A stretch of DNA of 64,000 nt from Vanessa cardui (Eukaryota > Arthropoda > Insecta > Lepidoptera > Nymphalidae), in contig NC_061130.1 in NCBI RefSeq assembly GCF_905220365.1, positions 9,617,501 to 9,681,500 of the forward strand. The letters run 5' to 3'. This document shows, in pieces, positions 36,440-46,779 of this stretch. The stretch's first letter is position 1, and the number at the start of each line of letters is the position of its first letter. The notes below the pieces were generated by a model. It ran no database searches. It was not told the DNA's origin and worked only from the letters and a program-made list of their open reading frames with translations. The position numbers and the translations under genes were made by a program.

Positions 36440-38630
36440 AAATATTCTGAAACGTCCTCGTTTGAAATGGAACGCCTGTCAATCTTCGAAGTCTCAATGA
36501 GAAGAAAGTGTAGTCACGATACGTAGTCTGCATAGGCGAGAGGAAACAGCAAAATTGCTAATATTTTATTTAAAAACTATTGTACGTATACATTATACAT
36601 TCAACGGCTGTGTTTTACCTAAATCATAAATGCATTAAATTTTCTTGATCGATGAACATCTTTATGATTCATATTCGTAATTTAATAATATTAGTTTATT
36701 GAGAAAAAACTGACTACTCGCTGACTTGACAAATAATGTAGGGGTTTCTTTTGGGGTTTTACGTTTTGAATATTTATATTTGTAGATAGACTGTCAAAAC
36801 TGAGAACGACGAAAAATTACTCACATCATAGTAAAGAAATGTGATTTAAACAAGTGTCAAGTCACGCACACCAAAATAATAAAGTTGAATTTGCTTTGTT
36901 TTAGTTCTTTTGTAGTGCGACACTCTACCTAGATACATAAATAATCTTTGCGATAACGAGCTCTGGCGCTTATTACATTTTGTTTCCACAACAAAATCGT
37001 CTGCCACATGTTTTACTCAAATTCAAATATACGAAAAAATTGTTTCTTAAATCAGTCACTACTGTGCTGTTGAGATGAGAGGACTACAAAAACAATTAGG
37101 TTAAAAACCTCCTTTTTTTCGAACGGTTACTTGATTACAAAAACACTCCGGGACAGGCGACATTTTCCAGTAACATTATTATTTTATGTGGAAGCATTTA
37201 CTTATTTAAATTTTTCGTTTCATTACAAATTCTCACTGCCATTGTCACTTATGGCATCAGACTTCTACTAAAAACAAGCGTCTAGGTTTTATGCTGAGTG
37301 GTAAATGTATTTGTCGCGTCGCATTGCAACAATGAATTATTATATTTATAGTCATATTTTTTTACTACTTATATTATTTTCAGAAAAAAAAGAATGAGGT
37401 TCTTCTCGCCTTGCTATTAGTGTATTTATTATTAATTCCTATTTGATAAACATTGAACTGAATCTCTATTTCCTTAATCTCACAGGTATTCTGTGTATTC
37501 TATGTGAATATGTCTTATGTGAATAATGTCATTTAAGTCATCTAACGAAGCAGATTGTTGGTGCCTCAAAGCAACCTCGTTAGTGGCATGGCAAGACTGT
37601 CGTTGGTCAGTGTATCAACGTAACTTATATACTAGTATGTTTGATATTCGACCAATAATTTGGCCGCAAATGTTTGAGTAATGGTAGCAGGTTTTGTATG
37701 TTTAATAAAGGAACGTTAATAGAGATGCAATACAAATACGTTTTTAATATACCAAAAGGAATATTGTTGTTACTGTATACACATTACACATAAAGACGTG
37801 AAATCATTGAATTTATTTTTATTACATACTAAGTGATTTAATGCATGTCAAAAATGAATTATGTGACAATTAATTAGCGCGTTAAAACGTAGCGTGCGAG
37901 CATAAAAATAAAATAGAATTTTATTTAATTTTTGTTCAGTTAGTAAACGTGACTAATCACTTGACATGTTCACAGTGTAATGAAATGCACAAATTTGGCA
38001 AAGCGTCACGTCCACAGTTCGTGTGTTGGAAGATTTGATTGTAAAGCCAAACTTGATGAAGTATTTATTTTTATTGAAGTTCTTATTTTAGCCGAAAATA
38101 ACCTCAGTGAGGACTCTCATTCTAAAGAGAGCCACAACTCAAATTGATGGATGTATGTGGCAGAATTTTGTTCAAAAGATTTCCCTACCCGCATTTGCTT
38201 CCTTTAGAGTATAATATCATAAATTAGATAAGATCGTTGTATCCTATTCAATGGGCTGTTTCTTGTACTATTCCTGTCTATTGAAGATAAAATAGAGTTA
38301 TATGTTAATATTTTTAATATTTAAATATCGCATTTTTGGCTCGTGGCTTGGTATAATTTAGTTAAAATTCATAAATTATAATCAAAAATCAAAAATCATC
38401 TATAGCATTCAATCAACTATAGGGAGCTCAAACTCTTTAGAAAATATTGTTAGAGAATATTTTAAATAATTTTTTTTTTTTGCGGAACATTAGCTGTTTA
38501 TATACAATCAATAAGCAAACCAGCAACAAGATCTAGAAACAGACAATTTAAACACAAATTTTCAAGAAACATCGAATACGTTAACGTTTAATTAAAATAA
38601 AATTGCCTAAAATTAAGCTTAAAAGTAATT
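36440..38630. other. AT-rich intergenic stretch
   Basis: No gene is recognised. A very weak S1-like patch may lie at 38095-38200 (minus). The rest has no identity. Confidence 0.4.
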
Positions 38631-38639
38631 TGATACTTG

Positions 38640-38960
38640 AGTACTTAAAACGTGTAAATTGGTCTTAAGAGAGTGATAATTATCCGAAGACTTTTGTATT
38701 GAGGGCATGAAATTTAGTCCATATTTAATTTATGAGTACAGAATTTTAATTAATACGAAGTTATTAATACAAACATACTTTAATCGTAGCATCATAATAT
38801 ATAAAAGTATATCGTTAATAATAAGTTCTACAACCAACATAAATACCTTTGCACGTGAGGAACATTGGTTACTTTTAAGTTGACTAATCGACTTACTAAA
38901 TAGCTAACGGAGCTCTGATAACTTAAGGAGGAGAAATGGAAGCAAATTTAAGAAATAAAT
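38640..38960 (+). repeat. dispersed repeat pair D, copy 1
   Basis: Shares in order with 46180-46480: TTAAAACGTGTAAATTGG, TTAAGAGAGTGATAAT, ATAAATACMTTTGC, CTTTTAAGTT and CTAACGGA...ACTTAA. Diverged, family unknown. A 60-codon ORF downstream (38959-39141) is GC-richer but unrecognised. Confidence 0.55.
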
Positions 38961-39883
38961 GGATCACTTGCTAGGGACAATCACCGGGTCACGTCTGTCG
39001 CTGATGTTAGATCTGACACGGTGTGAGTCAGCTACTTCCGGCTTCCCAGTTGGACAGGAGATGGGAAAAGGGGCGTTAGAAATAGATCCTCAAGACTACA
39101 CTATTTACATAGCGATGCGGATGCTACTTTGCAAAGCATGAACGTCTCCCGCAAGTTAATTATCAGTACAGCTGTAACGAAAACAGCCACAATTTGAAGA
39201 TTTATTACTTAAATCAATTAGACATTACTTTAAAGGAGAGAATTCCTGACAATCCTAAAATTAATATAATCACTGGTAAAGATTATCAAGCAAGGGAGCG
39301 GAATTAACAAACAAGATCTGCTACTTGAAGATACACGAGGCACATACCCGATCTAAAAGTATGCAAACATTGGCAATAGTCAAAATATTTTACTAGTCTG
39401 TGTTGAAATATTTATGTTAGATATAGGCATGACTTTTGGTTTGGATAAACACTGTCTGTAACACACTTCAGTTAAAAGCTGGACATTAGAATTACACTGA
39501 TGTTAATGAGAATACGTTATGGTAGAAAGAGAAGCTTAAGAAACTTATTGTAAATGAAAATAATAGAAGCAAAATAATGTCGGAAATTCCAATACAAAAA
39601 GTCACAATCACACACAATAAAACGAAACTTATATATAAAGATAAAATCAGCGAATATCAGCTGAAAGTCGAACTCTCCGTGTTTGGATAACGATAGTCAC
39701 AACGATCTCGATTGTGGCTCTACCACTGTAGTATTGTGTGTAATGATATAAGGAATTTAATTATAATTGTTAATTTCTATTGCATACGGTTTACTTGTTA
39801 TGAATGACTGACAAACACTGACAAACGTTGACTGTGTGTGAATTAATGAAGTGACGTTTGTGTTTGTATTTAGATCACACACA

Positions 39884-39906
39884 ACACGCGCGCGCGTGCA
39901 CCCACG

Positions 39907-39938
<32 letters not shown>
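39884..39938. repeat. CG/CA alternating purine-pyrimidine tract
   Basis: CACACACAACACGCGCGCG followed by CACGCG and a (CA)14-type run. It is capable of Z-DNA formation. The 60-codon ORF over it is a repeat artefact. Confidence 0.85.
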
Positions 39939-39942
<4 letters not shown>

Positions 39943-40376
39943 CTACCCCCGCATAACATGCATCATTAGAATTTAACAAAAAATACTATTATGTATTGCT
40001 TAAAATTAAAGAGTAATCTGAAATATTTTATCTTTAATTGTAATACCTTTAATTATTAACTTATACTTAACATGACGTTATTCAGAAGTTGAAACAACAT
40101 TAAGTAATATTAAACATCTAAATATTTAATATGTAGGTAAGTTTCCCGAAGATCGAGAGGGAGTATTTAATAAAACCAACTCAAACTTCGAGAACGTAAA
40201 AACGTGACGTACTAATGTAATCAACGTCATTGTAAGACCTTATAAAAAACTTAACATAAGAAATATTTAAAATTATCACAAAAAAATACTTTTCCATAAA
40301 TAAATGTATAATAAATTAATAGCTCAGAGGGCCCAGTGTAAGAACTCGCACATCTTACACGATGACTTCGATATAG

Positions 40377-40382
<6 letters not shown>

Positions 40383-40424
<42 letters not shown>
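40383..40424. repeat. (TA)n microsatellite
   Basis: About 20 TA units immediately before family A copy 3. Confidence 0.9.
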
Positions 40425-40427
<3 letters not shown>

Positions 40428-40428
<1 letters not shown>

Positions 40429-40640
40429 AACACCTCGCCTCATTGCCTCCACTGGTGACAAGAGGGCTGGTTCGTTTTTTGCCCAGAGGATCGGAATTGC
40501 GATTCAACGGGGAAATGCTGCTAGCATTCTTGCCACCATTCCACGCGGTCAAGATTTATACAGTAACTAGTTTTAGTTCATATTTGTATATATATATTTA
40601 AGCATTTAATGTTGTTAATTCTTATGTTAATAAACTGTTA
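40428..40640 (+). repeat. family A LINE 3'-end fragment (copy 3, best preserved)
   Basis: The frame reads ...FFAQRIGIAIQRGNAAS then ILATIPRGQDLYSN and a stop, followed by a short UTR ending in TTAATAAACTGTTAT. The C-terminal peptide is characteristic of a lepidopteran retroelement ORF, class not certain. It is preceded by a (TA)n run. Confidence 0.75.
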
Positions 40641-40704
40641 TATTTTTGCTCAATTGTGTTTATAATTCATATTGTGCCTTTAAAAAAGCATAAATTATTA
40701 TATA

Positions 40705-40770
40705 TTAGGTTGGGGAAAAAGTCTTTTCGCATATAGTATGTATGAACTTGTAATAAAATCTCTTTGGCTA
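40705..40770 (+). repeat. mariner-like terminal end
   Basis: TTAGGTTGGGGAAAAAGTCT then TTTCGCAT after a TA dinucleotide matches mariner-type inverted terminal repeats. No partner end is seen nearby and no transposase; a solo end. Confidence 0.55.
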
Positions 40771-40810
40771 TACCATTTGTATCTGGCTGGTTTTGGTATC
40801 ATTAAATAAT

Positions 40811-40860
40811 ATAATTGTAATATTTATATATATATATATATATATAAATATTACAATTAT
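40811..40860. repeat. 50-bp perfect palindrome
   Basis: ATAATTGTAATATTTATATA (40811-40830) plus TATAT is mirrored exactly by its reverse complement ending at 40860, with no loop. It lies between the mariner end and a Helitron start. Confidence 0.9.
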
Positions 40861-40861
40861 T

Positions 40862-40985
40862 ACAAAGTCGCTTATCGCTGTCTGTCCCAATGTAAGCTTA
40901 GATCATTAAAATTACGCAACGGATTTTGATGCAGTTTTTAATAGTTAGAATGATTCGAGAGCAAAATTTTTTATATAATATATAG
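40862..40985 (+). repeat. Helitron 5'-end fragment
   Basis: ACAAAGTCGCTTATCGCTGT, CTGTCCCAATG and AATTACGCAACGGATTTTGA follow the order of the Helitron 5' region seen (minus strand) at 5570. No 3' hairpin follows in this orientation before the next element. Confidence 0.6.
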
Positions 40986-41479
40986 ACAAGATAGCAAAGA
41001 AACAATGATAATTTTAGAAGTTGTCGTAAATGAACAAATTCTTTTATTTAGTACTAGCTATACCCCGCCCGCTTCGCTGGGCATTAGTTGTAGAAAAATA
41101 AATTTTTCATTTTGTAATTAATTACTGATACAGTGTACAAATAATCAAGAAACATGCGAGATCTAATCAAATACTTAAAAATTATTTAATTTAATATTCG
41201 TCAATGATGTTCTCGATAGGCTGCAGATTGGTCATAACGCCCATAAATTTATCTGTCAAGATCACATCTTCTTTTTTTTTAATCCGGAAACAGATGTGAT
41301 TTATGAGAATGTTTTTGTTGGTGTAATTTCGATGTAATGTAGGTACGATGAACATTTTAATTAAATTTCTATAATCTTTAAAAGTTTGAATCACACCAAA
41401 ACGTCCTCTTTTATTTGGTTCTATCAAATATCGATGTTATTACATTTACAACCTTGTCAATACTTTCGAACGTACGTCA

Positions 41480-43080
41480 AAGCATCCTGATCATATTCGT
41501 GCATATTTTTTGGACTTCCACTGCTTCCACCAGCTACTTTATCATTCGATATTGTATCTCGTAAAGAGTAAGGAATAAGTACATAAGAGGAAGTTTGAAA
41601 GTGACACCGATAGCCGAGAAGTTGTTTGGAAGGTGGCTAACATGGTATGGGCATGTAATGCGGAGGAATGAGCAACATATTGTGAGAAAAGCCTTGAGTA
41701 TGGATGTGGACGGATATAGAGGTAGAGGACGACAAAGGAAACGATGGATGGGTTGTGTGAAAGAGGATATGGTTAGAAAGAATGTTACTTGTGAGATGAC
41801 GTCTGACAGAGAAGTATGGAAGGAGAAGACACGCTGCGCCGACCCCAAATAATATTGGGATAAGGGCAGGAGGATGATGAGAATGATGATAGTATCTCGT
41901 AAATAAATGAACTCCTTGGTTCGAAGTTTTGATTGGTTGCATCGAATGTAGTTTAATCGTTCGTTCTCGACCATGATTACATGTCAACAATGAATTATTA
42001 AAATAGTTGACGATACTTCAGAATATGGTTAGATTAATTATCTCTAATCATTATACGATACGCATAAAAATCCTTATAACTAACTTTTCGATGTCACAGA
42101 GCCTGTCGTGAGAATATTTTGATACAGTCCGAGATGATGTCCACCTTCTGCTCGCATGAACATAATTGGATATTCGTAATTATTGTCATACGATTGATAT
42201 GTTTCAGCTACACCTTGATTGTTTTTGTGTCACTTAGTGATAACAATACCTCGCTTGTAATTTCTGTACCGACAATTACCTACAGCTGTGATTTCAGGAG
42301 CTATGGGAGCTTTAATACGCCTTTTATGCTCTGCGTTCTATCAATGACTTTGAATGATTTGTTGTTTCACTTTCTAGAGCAGTTTTAAAATCTTTAACTA
42401 AACAATAATTTTCATAAAGCATAATCCTAAATTTAGCGATGATTTCTCGATTAGTTGTGGTACTGAACATGCATGGAAGATCAATCTTTTTCTACGTTGT
42501 CCGTGAAATAAATGTCCAGAAACTTGGGATTTTATTTAGATACTGAAAGAAGTGAACCAATCATATGATACACTTTAAACGCAGACGCGAAATTATGGTA
42601 TTGTACAATATTTGTAGCTCCAAATGATGTCATTTGAAAGCATGAATTGTAATTTCTAATATACTGAAGTAAATATTTAGACTCCTTAATAGTTCCCGTA
42701 ACGTATGTAAGAAGAGGTTCTGGTGGTTCAACCAGTTGTGGTAAATACATTTTGCCAGTGGAGTAGCACATACCAGCGAATGATCACATCGGGATTTATG
42801 TTGTTAGCATAACCTATATAGTAATTGAGGGCTGTTTTATTGATATTGGTTCTAGTTCTTGACTTAGTCTATCTTAATCGTTGATCATCCAGTCGTTGGG
42901 CTCGCTCGTCAGGTTTTTCAGTATATCTTGATGAAGATCCTTGTTCGAAGATCTAAAACTTGATCATTTCGTTGACTAACTGTTTTGGCAGCTCTTGTGC
43001 TTGTGTTTTTTCCGTAGCTCTTTTGGAGGACGCTGCGCATATATTGTTGATATTCCGATCTTCTGTTTCTTCAATGGCAT
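41480..43080 (-). pseudogene. Helitron Rep/helicase-like protein, N-terminal half
   Basis: In order on the minus strand: KKQKIGISTIYAQR (start, about 43075), KPDERAQRLDDQRLR, a frame with LPQLVEPPEPLLTYV and YIRNYNSCFQMTSFGA (42770-42600), YHMIGSLLSVSK, NREIIAKFRIMLYENY, IIIVGTEITSEVLLS-type VIVG motif (about 42280), VENERLNYIRCNQSKLRTKE (41970-41910), then after the RTE insertion GSPKNMHEYDQDALTYVRKY (41510-41455). This matches the Helitron-like N-terminal domain order. Several stops and frameshifts make it dead. The Rep HUH nuclease and helicase motifs further on are absent. Confidence 0.75.
41566..41891 (+). mobile_element. RTE LINE 3' fragment inserted in the Helitron
   Basis: Flanked by a perfect 12-bp duplication GTATCTCGTAAA (41554-41565 and 41892-41903). 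The plus-strand frame from 41595 reads RWLTWYGHVMRRNEQHIVRK then GRGRQRKRWMGCVKEDM and TSDREVWKEK, the standard RTE ORF end (RLRWxGHVxRR, GRPxxRW, DRxxW). It ends in GATGAT-type repeats as RTE elements do. Heavily 5' truncated. The minus-strand ORFs at 41534 and 41637 are shadows. Confidence 0.85.
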
Positions 43081-43572
43081 GGTGGTTTCTATTTATATAA
43101 ATAAGTTGATTTTTTGGTTATTTGTCTTACGTTTAAATTTTATACTAAAGATTCATTGTTATTGGAGTTATGAGTATTCTTACCAATTATGATTATTGTT
43201 TATTTTCTTATAACCAAAACAGGTAATCACTTCTTCCCGTATATGTATGTAATATATAATTATCTTATTTTAAAATGATAATTAATATTGTTGTGATTAT
43301 TTTATGTTTATTGGCATATGACAGAAATTAAGTTAGTTGTTATGCTTTTTGAATAGATTTTCATTTTTTATTTCATATTTTATAATTATCGGTGGATCGG
43401 TATAGAAGTGCATTGTGATACACGTAAGGGCCATCTGTTGGTTATTTTTAATGATACGGATGAAAAAATGACTTTCTCCATAAAACAATGGATAAACATA
43501 CCAATTTTCATAATGATCCATCAAATTGTTTCTGAGTTTATCGATGACACACATACAAACACATCCTTTTGG

Positions 43573-43604
43573 CTATCTATATATACTTTTGTATGTATAG
43601 ATAG
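43573..43604. repeat. 14-bp imperfect hairpin
   Basis: CTATCTATATATAC and GTATGTATAGATAG are inverted with one mismatch around a TTTT loop. It may be a terminus of a small transposon; no match elsewhere in the window. Confidence 0.6.
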
Positions 43605-43939
43605 TCTATGATTTGCGCTAGTACATGTTTATCCTGTATACCAATTTTTATAAAAATTATGTCCGTCAATCGTAAAAAGAACACTTATGACGAATTACGA
43701 CAAAAAATAGTCTACAGACAGACTCTAGAGATTTATATAATAGTATAGCTTTAGTACTCACGTGCGATAGCTTTATTATTAGCGTATTTTACGAATAACT
43801 TTGGAGTTTCTATACCGATTTCTATGATTATTTTTTTATGGAATAGTTAATGCTATTAAATTTTTTAATTTGGGATGATTGAGAGTGTTATAAATGTAGG
43901 AATAGACAAATATTATCAGAAAGCTTCGAACTACCAAGC

Positions 43940-44446
43940 TATCGGGAGTGACACGTGTTATTGCGAGTCAACCATAAAAGATAAACATAGACTGTCATGG
44001 GATATTTTTTTTTAATTTTAAGGAGAACATTTCGGTAATACATGATATCTGTGTAGCTTTAACCATTGAGGCTAAACACGCGACGGAAGCTTAAAATATG
44101 GAGTAACTTATCCCGTTTTCCCAACATTTCCCTTCATTGCTCTGCTTCTATTGATTGTAGCGTGATGAAAAGTATACTATAACCAGCTCAGGAGTATGAA
44201 AAATAATTGTACCAAGTTTCGTTATAATCCGTCGGGTAGTTTTTGTTTCTATAACGGTTATACGGACAGACAGACAGACAGACAAAAATTTTACTGATTG
44301 CATTTTTGGCATCAGTATCGACCCCTGATCACCCCCTGATAGTTATTTTGGAAAAATATTTCATGTACAGAATTGACCTCCCTACAGATTTATTGTAAGT
44401 ATAGATAAGAATTGCACCCGTATGAAGCCGGGGTACCCAGCCCTAG
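43940..44446 (+). mobile_element. Helitron 3' half, plus strand
   Basis: Contains the ACAGACAGACAGACAAAAAT run, TTTTTGGCATCAGTATCGAC and ACAGAATTGACCTCCCTACA blocks common in lepidopteran Helitrons. It ends CACCCGTATGAAGCCGGGGT, then CTAG (44443-44446) followed by T. The 5' end could not be placed. Its 3' end abuts the poly(T) start of a minus-strand LINE. Confidence 0.7.
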
Positions 44447-44449
44447 TTT

Positions 44450-45180
44450 ATTTTTTTTATTATTATTTATTTATATTTTGTTAACAAACAGTGCTATTAA
44501 TAATTATAAATGTTGTACATAATTAATCCTCAAACCAAAACAGTTTCCTATGACAATAATTACATAAATAACTTTCGGAGTGTAGAAAGCATATTAATAA
44601 TTACTATTATAAATTATACATTATCATTATAAATATTAAAATTAAAACTTTAAATTAAATACTATTGCAATATAATATAGTTAGGTATGGTTAATATCAT
44701 TTAGATTCATTCAATAAATATTTTACAGCAGATTTAAATTGACGGAGAGAGTGATGGAACATATCCAATTTAAAGAACATCTTGTTATGTTGTTTTGCAC
44801 TTCTAATGATAAAACCATTTCCTGCAAATTTAGTGCGGATATACGGTATATTAAAAATAGGTTTACTTCGAGAATTTGATCTTGGACAGTTAAGATTCAG
44901 TCTAGAGAGAAGGTAACTGGAGTCGATTCCATTGTTCAGTGTCTTGTATAACACTATTTGATTTCTTTCGATCCTTCTATTACAAGGCAGTGGCAGTTGC
45001 TTCATAGTTATATTATTACCAGAGGTTCTATATTTTAATTCCTTTTTTTAAACAAATAATGGACTTTATTTATTTTTTCTATATAAGTTTCGTATTGAGG
45101 ATTCCAAACAGCTGAGGCATATTCAAGTAAAGGTCTAACAAGTGTTTTATATAAAAGCGTAAGGGTTGACATATGCCTAA
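44450..45180 (-). mobile_element. Jockey/CR1-group LINE, 5' truncated
   Basis: Minus strand: C-terminal RT region followed by a 240-base UTR and an A-rich tail (T-rich at 44450-44475 on the plus strand). The 5' end stops at about 45180 where a family C tail begins. Confidence 0.7.
44697..45170 (-). pseudogene. LINE reverse transcriptase C-terminus
   Basis: MSTLTLLYKTLVRPLLEYAS and AVWNPQYETYIEKIN (thumb region, 45165-45060), then a frameshift or stop near 45040. A 102-codon open frame follows with SYLLSRLNLNCPRSNSRSKP, IRTKFAGNGFIIRSAKQHN and FKSAVKYLLNESK at the stop (44697). This is the usual LINE end pattern (LVRPxLEYAxxVWxP). Catalytic YADD is not in the surviving part. Confidence 0.75.
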
Positions 45181-45194
45181 ATTCCTTGGATTAT

Positions 45195-45425
45195 TAAATT
45201 ACATTCGCTGGTCATTGTGGAAGACCATCTGGATAGCCCACCCAAACATCATATTCTACCGCTAAGCAGCAATACTTAGTATTACTGGGATCCATTTTAA
45301 AGGTTCCCAAACTCGATGATACATAGTCGATATAAGGAATGGTTAATATTTCTGACTTACTATTTCTTGTCTATGGTCGGTGGTGACCAATTAACTTAAG
45401 GTGGCGTATATTCGACCGCTGACTC
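45195..45425 (+). repeat. LINE-tail repeat, family C, longest copy
   Basis: ATATTCTACCGCTAAGCAGC, AATACTTAGTATTACTGGGA, ATATAAGGAATGGTTAATAT, TTGTCTATGGTCGGTGGTGA and a TATTCGACCG end in the standard order of this common lepidopteran tail. It lies head-on to the LINE at 44450-45180. Confidence 0.65.
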
Positions 45426-46024
45426 ATTATATTAAAAAAATAAAATATATTAATTTAAATAATTACACTAAGCCCAACTATAATAAAAAGGGTCTGGACA
45501 TGTTTAAATTATATTATAATTTTGGTAGGAGTTACGAGCCTCAGAGTACGAATATTATATTAGATCATATTATGCACATACGAGCCCAAGTGTCTATAAA
45601 CGGTGAACGTGAAATGATAACTATCTTTTAATAAAATTACGTATATATACATTACAAAATTTATTTCTTTTTTACTATCTAATAAATTAAGAATAAAAAT
45701 TCATATTTTAAGAATAATAAATAATGTTTAAAATTAATTGTGCATTTAATATACTTAGTAACACATCAATGTCAAAACGGTTAAAAGCCTTTACACTGTT
45801 AGAATACGTGAACATTAAGTATAGTTACATTGAATCACACAAAAAAGTGGAAATTTTATAACGATTTGCATAAAGATAAAATTTTACAAGAAATATGCAA
45901 TAAACTTTATAGTAATTTAAATGTGATTACGTTTAAAATCAGTAGGTATTTATGTTTTTTTTATTTCGTATGGTTTGATGTCTTCCTGACCAATTTCAGT
46001 CACGGTAGAGACATCAAGGGAAAG

Positions 46025-46130
46025 TAGTCCACTGCGCAGAAGATTTTATTTGTGCACAAGTGTGTGCGCAAACACAGGTATAATATGTATATATTCCGCC
46101 ACTGTCACAATCTGATGGAAACTTGTAAAT
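46025..46130 (-). repeat. SINE family S2 fragment
   Basis: CCACTGCGCAGAAG, TTGTGCACAAGTGTG, AAACACAGGTATAAT and TCTGATGG correspond to the GTGCACAAGTGTGACTATAA region at 46515 of the fuller copy, same strand. Confidence 0.5.
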
Positions 46131-46179
46131 AAAATATAAGTGCCAAAAAAAATAAAAAAAAAAAATTTAATACTTTACT

Positions 46180-46480
46180 TCTTAAAACGTGTAAATTGGA
46201 TTAAGAGAGTGATAATATATGTAAGTATAGTTTTTAGATAATTATAGTTTTTCTAATATTTTTATTTATTGACAGATTAGTTCATGTTCATTTTGTAAGT
46301 AAAAACTTTGATAAGTACGTAGTTATTGACATGATCATAATATTAATATAAAACGATAATTATGAAAAACGTCCCTCGAAACCTAGCGCCATATCCGGCA
46401 TAAATACATTTGCCACGTGTCTTTTAAGTTCACTAGCCAATGGTTAACGGATCACTTAACTCAAGAAGAAGAACATTTCA
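46180..46480 (+). repeat. dispersed repeat pair D, copy 2
   Basis: Partner of 38640-38960 (shared words listed there), including ATAAATACATTTGCCACGTG and GGTTAACGGATCACTTAACT. It lies between two S2 SINE pieces. Confidence 0.55.
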
Positions 46481-46770
46481 AAGAAGAGTAGTCACCTACG
46501 CAGGACATATTAAAGTGCACAAGTGTGACTATAAAGCACAGGCATACTCTCTATATTACTCGCATAATCCGATTGGGCGGCGAATTCGATACAACCGGAA
46601 AGATTTCAGGCGCAGCACCAGTTTTACCTACTTTTTGAGGCAGTGTATATATTACTAGATATTTTCGACAGAAAATCCCAATAACTTTTTATCGGCCCGA
46701 CATGTTCGAACCCTAGGGATGTATAACTTTATATTAATCTACCAGACCAACGAGGTCTTAGTGGGATACC
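46480..46770 (-). repeat. SINE family S2
   Basis: Minus strand begins TTGGTCTGGTAGATTAAT (A box) and GGGTTCGAACATG (B box, about 46710), then AAAAAGTTATTGGGATTTTC, CGGTTGTATCGAATTCGCC and CACACTTGTGCACTTTAATA. Same family as 34141. The ORF at 46440-46658 is its shadow. Confidence 0.7.
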
Positions 46771-46779
46771 TAAGATCTG

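Larger units (their letters stand above)
41054..43085 (-). mobile_element. autonomous-type Helitron, decayed, with nested RTE
   Basis: Minus-strand element. The ORF remnant begins ATG CCA TTG at 43080 and the element ends at a GC-rich hairpin (CCCAGCGAAGCGGGCGGGG) and CTAG followed by T (41054). The coding part carries Helitron N-terminal motifs (CFQMTSFGA and others). The helicase region is missing, so there was an internal deletion between about 41480 and 41280. An RTE fragment is inserted at 41566-41891. Confidence 0.75.

Noticed and set aside
39757..40552. ORFs of repeated Cys/Val and Tyr/Ile
   Set aside because: Translations of CA and TA microsatellites.
41534..41990. Minus ORFs of 146 and 117 codons
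   Set aside because: Only the first ~28 codons of the 146-codon ORF are Helitron sequence; the rest is antisense of the inserted RTE fragment.
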